This document shows, piece by piece, positions 14,941 to 21,742 of a DNA stretch of 33,014 bases. The translations under genes were made by a program, and so were the position numbers. The DNA is from Deltaproteobacteria bacterium (GTDB lineage Bacteria; Desulfobacterota; Desulfobacteria; Desulfobacterales; C00003060). The notes beneath the pieces were generated by a model. That model was not told the DNA's origin. It worked only from the letters and a program-made list of their open reading frames with translations, and did no database searches. Each line of letters begins with the position of its first letter. The first letter of the stretch is position 1. The DNA lies in NCBI GenBank assembly GCA_016930875.1, contig JAFGFW010000125.1, positions 1 to 33,014 of the forward strand, given 5' to 3'.

Positions 14941-17751
14941 CTATTTCTGTTCAGAGTGAAGGCCGACGAGACTTATCTGTAAGCCCGCCCGTGCTTGTCG
15001 TTCCGGAAGCCACGTGATGATTTCTTGTTGCAGGGCGGCCTCAATGCTCTCTTTCGCCTTATCAAAATCAAGGTCTATAGGATGTCCGTCACTATTGTGT
15101 TTCCCGGGAAGATCAAAACGGTTATGCGAGTAAACTTTTCCGTCATTAATGTCATAACAAAGATTAAACAGGCGACCTTTGAGATACCCCTTTTCGTCGC
15201 GTCGTTGAACAAGGTAGTGGGCATATATCTTATTCACTTCTTTGTTACCGCATACACTTCCCTGAAACTTTGGCTTTCGAACTTGCTTCATCAGGGCGTC
15301 AACGAGAGGATGTCCGATACCGCCTATTTCGCAGTTTCTTGTCCGCGTGGCCAGATCCCGATCGAAACAGATTCGTTCGTACCGTGGCATGAGATGATAG
15401 TTCCGTTGCAACGAATCAGGCGGCAAGATGCTCCAGAACTCGCCATCAGGGATAGCCGCCCCCCCAAGTCGCAGAATGGCCCTTCGAACCCATTCCCCCA
15501 TTTGATCTAAGGTATATCTCCCCTGTATTCTCCTGAAATGTTCGAGATTGAAGCCGCTCAAATCTTGGCTTAAGGAGGCCAAAGCCTCGCGCGCCTTCAC
15601 AGCGTCTTCGAGCATGCGCTGCATCTCAGCCTCTGTCCACTCATAGTTTCTGTCCAGCAGAGCACGCTTGTATAGTTTCTGATAGTCGGGGCGACTTCCA
15701 AGAAATCCGAGGATCTCGCTCCGAAAATCCTCCACAGGCCGGCCTTCTGCATCAACCTTGCCTATGGTATGAGCAATTTCCTGGAGTTTTCTCTCCAGAA
15801 GCATATATATGCGCTCTTCCACTGTGTCCTCAGCAATCAGGCTGTACACCTGAACCGTTTCCTGCTGCCCGTAGCGGTGCACCCGGCCGACTCTCTGTTC
15901 CACTGCCATAGGATTCCATGGCAAATCATAATTAAAGACAATACTGCCAATCTGAAGGTTAATTCCCTCGCCCCCCGCTGAAGTGCTGATCAGGAACCGC
16001 GCCCCATCCTGGGCCCAGAAGGCCTCTATAGCTGCTATCTTGTCCTCAAGAGGTCCTCCCTTGATAGTGGCGATATGTTCTTGCCCAAAGATACTCGCCA
16101 GTTCATCTCGCAGGAATGCTAAGGTATCCCGGTATTGCGTAAAAATAATGAAACGCTCTTTTGAATCTGCACGGGAAAGTTCACTGATAGCTCGCACGAG
16201 AGTATCGAAGCGCCGATCTGTTCCTGTAGGCACAAGGCCGATCAGTTCTCTGACCTTCTCGATTTCATTGGGAATGTCAGCTTCGGCAAAGACGCCATCT
16301 TCCGCCTCCTCATCAGCCTCAAGAGACCACTCGGTAGTTTCATAACTTTCTTGGATTTTCTTTAACAACCGGTGGCGAATTCTCAGTACGTAAGCCTCAG
16401 CTTCACTCTTTTCATGGACTCCCAAACCCAAAATCTGGGTAGCCAGATCAAACATCTCGTCTTGTATTCGCATGATCTCTTCGGCCACCTGAGCCCCTTT
16501 TCGTCTTTTTCCCTCCAACTCTAACTGTCTTCGGGTAAGCAGCACCAACAAACGTCTCCGCAAGGCGTTGTGAATTGCCCTGGGACTCGAGGACATGATC
16601 TTTTGGAAGGTAGCCATGACGAATCCGATAGCTCGTTGTTCCCTGGTAGTGCGTTTCTGGTTTATGCCTGCTGCATTGTACCCCTCTCGCAAGTAATCAC
16701 TGAGTCTATCGTAAAAATAGCGCTCTCTGGGTGCCAGGCCAAAAAGTTCTGTGTGAACTTGCCTGCGTCGAAAGATGGGATTGCCGTGCACATCCGTCAC
16801 CTCTCGTTTTGTCCTGCGGGTCATAACCCGGCCAAGCAATCCCCGGTGATTCCGCAAGGCATCAGATGTGGCAAATAGCTGGTCATTGAGAAGTTGAATC
16901 ATGGACCAGAATTGATAGGCATCACCCTGATGGGGCGTAGCAGACAAAAACAACAGGTCTCGTGTATGCTCCTTCAACATCTCAGCCAGCTTGTAATTCT
17001 GGGTGACGGTCTTTTTCTTGCCTGTTTTCTTCCTTGACAGATGGTGGGCCTCGTCGAATACGACTACGTCCCAGGGAGGTGCGCCCAAGAGTCTTTGAAC
17101 TCGTCTGGGCATTTTTAGAGTGTCAATTGAGGCGATAACCCTGTGGTGGTTTTCCCATGTGGCGGAACCAACATCCGAGAAATCGAGCCCGAGGATCTCA
17201 AAATAAAGTCGAAAATTAGTTTCCAGCTCCTGTTGCCAGTTTTTGATGAGGCCTGCTGGAGTGATAATCAAGATGCGCTCAGCCTCGCCCCGTGCGATCA
17301 ACTCTCGAAGGGCCATTCCCACTTCAATTGTTTTGCCCAGCCCCACCTCATCTGCAATCAAAAGGTGACGATCCGCCATATCCACAAGATCATGCACAAG
17401 CAAAATCTGATGCGGCAGCAAATTGACCCTGCTGGCCGTAAGCTCTCCACCGTTATTTGAATGAATGAGCTCAAAGGCCATTTGCTTCAGTGTATAGTCA
17501 TCCGGATCGTCAAAATCTCCATTTCTCAGCCGATCCCACAGATCACCCGTTTTTGCCAAAAGCTCAACAGGAATGGTTTCAAGCTTCCGGCCCTCAGTCG
17601 TATCAAACACCACATCTGCCTGGTAGATACCGGCAACCTCAGCAACACGCAATACTTCACCCGCACCCAAGTCAGGTCTGGACGGAACCGACACGCGGTC
17701 ATTTGTTGTCACGTCAAATCTGGCGTGGTATGCTGCTGCTTGCTCGGTCAT
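14941..17751 (-). CDS. SNF2-type DEAH helicase, defence-associated (BrxHII/DrmD-like)
   Basis: This 936-residue protein is an SF2 helicase/translocase. Walker A GLGKT is at residues 137-141, DEAH at 233-236 and motif III as LSATPHQGD. In the C-terminal RecA domain are GGEGINLQ and QRVGRVHRYGQQ, the arginine-finger motif VI. About 130 N-terminal residues precede the ATPase and about 300 follow it. Long SNF2 proteins of this layout occur in BREX type 3 (BrxHII) and DISARM (DrmD), where they are needed for phage restriction. GAAGGAAA precedes the ATG. Directly upstream lies a broken DUF1156 methylase, the usual neighbour in BREX type 3. The helicase itself looks intact. Assignment to BREX rather than DISARM rests on that neighbour and the nearby PglZ-like gene. 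Confidence 0.88.
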   Translation of the reverse strand: MTEQAAAYHARFDVTTNDRVSVPSRPDLGAGEVLRVAEVAGIYQADVVFDTTEGRKLETIPVELLAKTGDLWDRLRNGDFDDPDDYTLKQMAFELIHSNNGGELTASRVNLLPHQILLVHDLVDMADRHLLIADEVGLGKTIEVGMALRELIARGEAERILIITPAGLIKNWQQELETNFRLYFEILGLDFSDVGSATWENHHRVIASIDTLKMPRRVQRLLGAPPWDVVVFDEAHHLSRKKTGKKKTVTQNYKLAEMLKEHTRDLLFLSATPHQGDAYQFWSMIQLLNDQLFATSDALRNHRGLLGRVMTRRTKREVTDVHGNPIFRRRQVHTELFGLAPRERYFYDRLSDYLREGYNAAGINQKRTTREQRAIGFVMATFQKIMSSSPRAIHNALRRRLLVLLTRRQLELEGKRRKGAQVAEEIMRIQDEMFDLATQILGLGVHEKSEAEAYVLRIRHRLLKKIQESYETTEWSLEADEEAEDGVFAEADIPNEIEKVRELIGLVPTGTDRRFDTLVRAISELSRADSKERFIIFTQYRDTLAFLRDELASIFGQEHIATIKGGPLEDKIAAIEAFWAQDGARFLISTSAGGEGINLQIGSIVFNYDLPWNPMAVEQRVGRVHRYGQQETVQVYSLIAEDTVEERIYMLLERKLQEIAHTIGKVDAEGRPVEDFRSEILGFLGSRPDYQKLYKRALLDRNYEWTEAEMQRMLEDAVKAREALASLSQDLSGFNLEHFRRIQGRYTLDQMGEWVRRAILRLGGAAIPDGEFWSILPPDSLQRNYHLMPRYERICFDRDLATRTRNCEIGGIGHPLVDALMKQVRKPKFQGSVCGNKEVNKIYAHYLVQRRDEKGYLKGRLFNLCYDINDGKVYSHNRFDLPGKHNSDGHPIDLDFDKAKESIEAALQQEIITWLPERQARAGLQISLVGLHSEQK

Positions 17752-17783
17752 AAAATTTCCTTCAATGTTGAAATGGAATGAGC

Positions 17784-18110
17784 TTAGGTCAAATTAAATC
17801 CTACAAAGTAGTATTCATTTCCGTCTCGACCGCTTTTTAGCGGTGGGGTGTCGAAAATGCGTCGAAGGGAAATACGCCTTCCTCCGCCCAGTTCAAACCA
17901 GAAATCATCAGCGCTCTTGAGGGTCCTCCGAAAAACAATCTGAACCTTAATCCTGCGCTTTTCCATTTCATTGGCTTTTCTTGCCAAAATATAGTGGATA
18001 AATCCCTCCACTTCCTCAATATGATTGCCTGCTGCGATGAGGACTTCTTCAAGGCCAACGAGCAGCAACTTGTGCCCTTCGGGAAAAGGGAAGGGGGTGT
18101 ACGCCTCATA
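17784..18110 (-). pseudogene. unrecognised 3' coding fragment, in frame with the methylase remnant
   Basis: About 108 residues continue in the same frame as the methylase remnant after its TAA. They begin EAYTPFPFPEGH and end EYYFVGFNL. There is no ATG with a ribosome site; the nearest start is a TTG at 18068. I do not recognise the domain. It may be the 3' end of the same deleted gene or of a lost neighbour, joined by deletion. It ends 32 bases before the helicase start. Confidence 0.5.
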
Positions 18111-18377
18111 TTACGTTACGAACTTGGTATCCGGATCATTTGTATGGTCTTTGTAAAACTCGGCTATCAAATCGGTGGAAGTTCCGTCTGGTTTGAAGGC
18201 GGGTTTGAGAGCGCCAAGGAGGATAGCGCGGAAGACACACGAGGCACGTCTCGCAAACCATTTGTGCATCTGGTAGATGGGCTTGAAGGAATTCCTTTCC
18301 CTCACTGCAAGACGATTGATCTCCACAATCGGAAAACCAACCTCAATGGCCCTTGGTATGGTGTGTGTGTCACTCAT
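18111..18377 (-). pseudogene. N-terminal remnant of a DUF1156 DNA adenine methylase (PglXI-like)
   Basis: The frame from the ATG at 18377 reads PRAIEVGFPIVEINRLAVRER, then YQMHKWFARRASCVFRAILLGALKP. This is the hallmark start of DUF1156 methylases, which normally exceed 800 residues and carry DPPY-type catalytic motifs. Here the frame ends at TAA (18111-18113) after about 88 residues, with no catalytic region. In BREX type 3 this methylase (PglXI) marks host DNA and sits beside the helicase, as here. With it truncated, self-marking by this enzyme should be lost. Confidence 0.8.
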
Positions 18378-18431
18378 TCCGTAATTTCTCGTCACCCCAA
18401 ATCAGCACGTAAAGGATTCCGACGGCTTACG

Positions 18432-18785
18432 TCACTTTTCAAATCCTTTGCATCCAGTTTCTTCAGCATGCTTCTTTGATTGTGGATATTTCCGACAATG
18501 TTCCGGTTTTACATCGTGAATTCGGCAGATGTACTTGTTCTTTTTTGGTAGCTTTCTCAACCAGGGGCATCTGTGGACATCATCTCCTGTTCTTGGATTA
18601 ATCCAGATATCATAGACAAATTGACCATCACCCAATGATATTGGGTCAACCCATTCTAATATATCTTCTCTCCCTTTTTCTTCCCAGAGTTGGACATCCT
18701 CGTCAGTTGCACATGTCGTGAAAGCATCATAGAGATTTAAGCAGCAGTTCCCGCATTGTCTACACTTAAAGTCTTCCGGGGGCAT
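18432..18785 (-). CDS. YkgJ-type Cys-cluster protein
   Basis: This 117-residue protein has the N-terminal CRQCGNCC pattern near residue 8. Further Cys residues follow in HRCPWL, YICRIHDVKPEHCRKYP and ETGCKGF. This is the pattern of the YkgJ/UPF0153 family of putative zinc- or iron-chelating proteins of unknown function. The gene starts 26 bases after the HEPN gene stop and reads in the same direction. A decayed copy of its 3' third lies at 14714-14829. Confidence 0.82.
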   Translation of the reverse strand: MPPEDFKCRQCGNCCLNLYDAFTTCATDEDVQLWEEKGREDILEWVDPISLGDGQFVYDIWINPRTGDDVHRCPWLRKLPKKNKYICRIHDVKPEHCRKYPQSKKHAEETGCKGFEK

Positions 18786-18811
18786 ATGACCTCTGAACTT
18801 TTTGCATACCT

Positions 18812-19240
18812 TTACTCAAAAAGACTCCTTTGCGGATCAGCAGGCAGATGCTCTTTATCCATTTCCTTTTTCACCCACGTCAAAACCTTGTCTGCAATTT
18901 CTATTGCTTTGAAATAATCGTCTTCATCCACTGGTTCATAGTCTCCCCGATAACGAGTTTCTACTGCGTAGCCTGTCAGTATCTTAGCGTTCTGCACCTC
19001 CTCGGGTACGGTTACGTTCTTTTCTTCCAGTAGTTCAATAAGGTAGGCTATATCATGCGTTTTGGGAAAGACGGTCTCATAAATGACACACAGGGATTTC
19101 AAAGCCTTTTCTATAGCTTGCTGAGCGTCAAAACAAAGGTCTTCATAAAGGATCTCGGATGAAACCCTGCCTGCCTTTGCACGAGCCATGTTGCTCTTTG
19201 CCCTTTTCAACCATGTATTTGCTGTTTCAAGATTTCTCAT
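18812..19240 (-). CDS. HEPN domain protein (HepT-like toxin)
   Basis: About 142 residues of all-helical HEPN type: WLKRAKSNMARAKAG, then CFDAQQAIEKALKSLCVIYE, KTHDIAYLIELL and YAVETRYRGDYEPV. It pairs with the nucleotidyltransferase directly upstream, the MNT/HEPN arrangement; such pairs are toxin-antitoxin modules. The canonical RNase motif (R-x4-6-H) is not evident, so ribonuclease activity is uncertain. I place the start at 19240 (ATGAGA), behind GGAAGG, overlapping the upstream gene by 14 bases. An ATG at 19255 would add five residues. Confidence 0.85.
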   Translation of the reverse strand: MRNLETANTWLKRAKSNMARAKAGRVSSEILYEDLCFDAQQAIEKALKSLCVIYETVFPKTHDIAYLIELLEEKNVTVPEEVQNAKILTGYAVETRYRGDYEPVDEDDYFKAIEIADKVLTWVKKEMDKEHLPADPQRSLFE

Positions 19241-19538
19241 AGACCATCCTTCCATTCTTTGCCGCTTCAGAATAAATCAGGTAGGGGTCCGTCTTCAAAT
19301 GCTCATACTTATCTAAATCAGCTACAATCACGTCTACGGGGGCTCCAAGATTTTTAAAGCTCAGGTATATCTTTTGGGTTAATGCGCGTCGTTTTCTCAC
19401 ACCTCTTTTCAATACAAGAAGGTCATAATCGCTTTCTGGCTTCTCATCCCCTCTTGCATGAGAACCAAACAAGATAATCTTGTCAGGTTCGGCTACCTGA
19501 ACAATTGTCTTTATTGCCTTTTCTAATGGATCCTTCAT
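19227..19538 (-). CDS. minimal nucleotidyltransferase (MntA-like antitoxin)
   Basis: This 103-residue protein has the nucleotidyltransferase signature GSHARGDEKPESDYDLLV near residues 26-43 with the two metal-binding Asp residues. A third acidic residue follows in VDVIVADLD. Some MNT proteins AMPylate their HEPN partner to neutralise it. The gene overlaps the HEPN gene, as expected for a co-translated pair. Confidence 0.88.
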   Translation of the reverse strand: MKDPLEKAIKTIVQVAEPDKIILFGSHARGDEKPESDYDLLVLKRGVRKRRALTQKIYLSFKNLGAPVDVIVADLDKYEHLKTDPYLIYSEAAKNGRMVYEKS

Positions 19539-19779
19539 TAAACAACCCCCTCTCTGCCTTTGAGCCCGGGGATATCGCCCTACGCTCGACCATCCAATAC
19601 CCGGCCTGTCTTTTTTCTTGTTTAACTCTCCCCACTGCCTAATCCGGACAAGCCGGATAAGCTCAAAGCTGAAAGCAAGAATGAACCGTATTCATTTTTC
19701 CTCACACCGAATAGCCTTTCTCACATTTTCTCACTGTGAAAATCAGAAGATCTGTGAGTAAGTCCCTCTCCATGAGCCC
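19539..19779. other. gap between the PIN and MNT/HEPN modules
   Basis: No gene is seen. A TCCGG/CCGGA hairpin with a 5-base loop lies near 19643. The gap separates the two toxin-antitoxin modules, and the MNT promoter should lie within it, but I see no clear boxes. Confidence 0.4.
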
Positions 19780-20286
19780 TTAGGTCCTCAAATCCGACGG
19801 CGAGGCAACCACAGGCTCCGGTATTTGTTGAAAGGCTGCATCTGCTGAAACCAGGACCTCAGCTCCGAGGCGCAAAGCAGTGGCAAGCACCACGGAGTCA
19901 TTTGTCAAAAGACCGTATTTTCTCTGAAGCTCAAAGGCATCCTCAAGGAGGTCCTTACGTGTGCAAGGTTCAAATCCGAGGCCCAGGTCCTGAAGTGCGG
20001 CAATTTTTTCTTGATATATGGAAAGGCTTTTGACCACATCAGGCTTTTCAAAAAGCTGTCTAGCAGGAAATCGGCCGCTAATCCGGCCGAGCATCACGGC
20101 CTCGGCAAGCATTAGTTTATGGGTTAGTTCCTGCCATACAGTTTGGGGCAACACGCCGATCAGTTCCCCGCTGGAACAACGCCGCAGTAGCCTCTGGGCT
20201 TGGGCTGAAAGGTTTTGTTCCGCGTAAAGGAGCACATTGGTGTCAATAACGCACAGGCTGCCGCTTTGAATATCGTCAAGGTTCAT
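19780..20286 (-). CDS. PIN-domain protein (VapC-like toxin)
   Basis: About 168 residues of PIN-fold ribonuclease type. The first acidic motif is VIDTNVLLYA near residue 14, an acidic WQELTHK helix follows, and the C-terminal TNDSVVLATALRLGAEVLVSADAAF holds the last Asp residues. The ATG at 20286 overlaps the antitoxin stop as ATGA, so I prefer it over the ATG at 20295. It is about 30 residues longer than many VapC toxins. RNA target is unknown. Confidence 0.88.
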   Translation of the reverse strand: MNLDDIQSGSLCVIDTNVLLYAEQNLSAQAQRLLRRCSSGELIGVLPQTVWQELTHKLMLAEAVMLGRISGRFPARQLFEKPDVVKSLSIYQEKIAALQDLGLGFEPCTRKDLLEDAFELQRKYGLLTNDSVVLATALRLGAEVLVSADAAFQQIPEPVVASPSDLRT

Positions 20287-20525
20287 ACGTCCCAAGTATC
20301 CTCTTTAAAAATTTGCTGAAACTGCTCCCTTGAGAGCTTAAGGGGCCGCTCGCAAAAGATCTGATATGCCGCGTCGCGCTCTCTTGGCTTGGGAACACGC
20401 TTGCTCAGATAGGAAACGAGAGCGTCCTGGATGAGGTCACTCAATGGTCTGCCTTCATCTGTTGCCCGATGTTTGGCAAGTCTGATGACCTCTTCCTCGA
20501 TGAGTGTGCCGATCTTCTTTTTCAT
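20283..20525 (-). CDS. ribbon-helix-helix-type antitoxin (VapB-like)
   Basis: This 80-residue protein has an N-terminal segment that looks like a ribbon-helix-helix DNA-binding domain (KKKIGTLIEEEVIRLAKHRATDEGRPLSDLIQDALVSYL). It is followed by a basic linker and a C-terminal tail that would wrap the toxin. It is directly upstream of and overlaps the PIN gene. AGAAGGG precedes the ATG. Such antitoxins usually repress their own promoter; no operator was identified here. Confidence 0.82.
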   Translation of the reverse strand: MKKKIGTLIEEEVIRLAKHRATDEGRPLSDLIQDALVSYLSKRVPKPRERDAAYQIFCERPLKLSREQFQQIFKEDTWDV

Positions 20526-20586
20526 CGATATTAACCCTTCTGTAATAATTCACCACAGAGATGCCGAGAACACTGAGATTTTCCTT

Positions 20587-20620
20587 TTTTTGCCAATCGG
20601 GAGACGACGATTGGCAAAAA
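20587..20620. repeat. 13-base inverted repeat
   Basis: TTTTTGCCAATCG (20587-20599) and CGATTGGCAAAAA (20608-20620) are perfect arms around an 8-base loop. The T tract is 5' and the A tract 3' on both strands, so it is not a standard terminator. It lies between the PglZ-like and antitoxin genes. Confidence 0.7.
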
Positions 20621-20752
20621 TAACCCAAGCCTTCGGCCATTAATTGCGCCTTCCTGTGAACTGTCTGACGTCCATGGAAAATGTCCTTTTAGGTCAAATC
20701 CGCAATCCGTATTGTTTTCAAGGCGTCAGCCGCAAATCTAAAATCCGAAATA

Positions 20753-21742
20753 CTATAGCATAGGACCCAGTACCACCCACGGTGTGAGTATTTCCATCAA
20801 AGAAATCCCTCCATGTCGGTATAATGACTGTGATGCGGAAGGGGCCTGGGGTCTATTATGGCATCGGCCCTTGATTGCCCCAATCCGCCGTGTTCGGTCA
20901 ACCCAGATATGAGGATTGTTCTCAGGCAATGCTTCATCTTCTGCAAACTTCCTGTATCGTTTCCCTTTGAGAGGACGATCAATGCTTTCGAGATTCTGAT
21001 CACTGAAACCTGCACCCAAGAATATATAACCGTGATCACTTGTAACCAAAATGGTCCGTTCCGGAGGAATCGCTTGAACGGTATTTCTCCAGACCAGATC
21101 AAACCCGTCCCAGATCCCGTCATACATTTCTGCGCTGCAAGCGGAACTATCCATAAATCTGAGGTCTGGAAAGCGAGACCATAGTAATATGCCCCCTGAT
21201 TCGTCACAAATAGTCTGGACCTCACTTGGCGTTTGAAAATAGTGGCAAGAAATGCCCTGCTCCTGAAATTCATGCCTTTGAACCAATTTGGATGGTCCGG
21301 TGGCCGGCAGTTCAAAGCCAAGCCGGTCACCGACAAACCGTTCCGTCGAGCTGGGTATGGCTGATCGTCCGCAGCAGATCGAAAGTGCCGGCCTCTTTGA
21401 AGCCTCGGCAAGAGTTAGTAAGCGGGGTACTTCCCTGATGGAACACCCGTCAAAAACAACAACACCGCCATCAGGATGCTCTGACAGGAAACCGGCGATG
21501 GTCACCGCGTTTCCACGGCTTGCAATCAGTTCATCGAAGATGGAGTCAGCGGCCGACGTGAGCAGGGATTCCGTTTCATTGACGAGTTTTTCTCCTGCTT
21601 TCAAATAGAGTGAAGGAGAAGAGCCACACTCAGCAAAGCGGTCAGCCGTCCAGACATCATTGAGCAGCCAATTTTCGATCTTCGGAAGGCGGGGGCCTGG
21701 TCGCGTCAATTGATCAATAAGATCCCTGTATAAAGCGCTCAT
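20753..21742 (-). CDS. short PglZ-like alkaline-phosphatase-fold protein
   Basis: This 329-residue protein resembles the PglZ domain. VVVFDGCSIREVPRL (Asp 98, Ser 101) is the first metal or nucleophile strand, ILVTSDHGYIF (Asp 236, His 237) is the late metal-binding motif, and RHGGISLMEILTPWVVL is the typical closing segment. PglZ proteins are core BREX/Pgl components, normally about 700-900 residues; this one is essentially the bare domain. Its ATG overlaps the ATPase stop (ATGA), so the two are translationally coupled. A partnership with that ATPase is inferred. Enzymatic activity is not predictable, though key Asp and His residues are present. Confidence 0.83.
   Translation of the reverse strand: MSALYRDLIDQLTRPGPRLPKIENWLLNDVWTADRFAECGSSPSLYLKAGEKLVNETESLLTSAADSIFDELIASRGNAVTIAGFLSEHPDGGVVVFDGCSIREVPRLLTLAEASKRPALSICCGRSAIPSSTERFVGDRLGFELPATGPSKLVQRHEFQEQGISCHYFQTPSEVQTICDESGGILLWSRFPDLRFMDSSACSAEMYDGIWDGFDLVWRNTVQAIPPERTILVTSDHGYIFLGAGFSDQNLESIDRPLKGKRYRKFAEDEALPENNPHIWVDRTRRIGAIKGRCHNRPQAPSASQSLYRHGGISLMEILTPWVVLGPML

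Noticed and set aside
20587-20620. Terminator after the PglZ-like gene
   Set aside because: The stem has T residues 5' and A residues 3' on both strands, with no T run after the stem.
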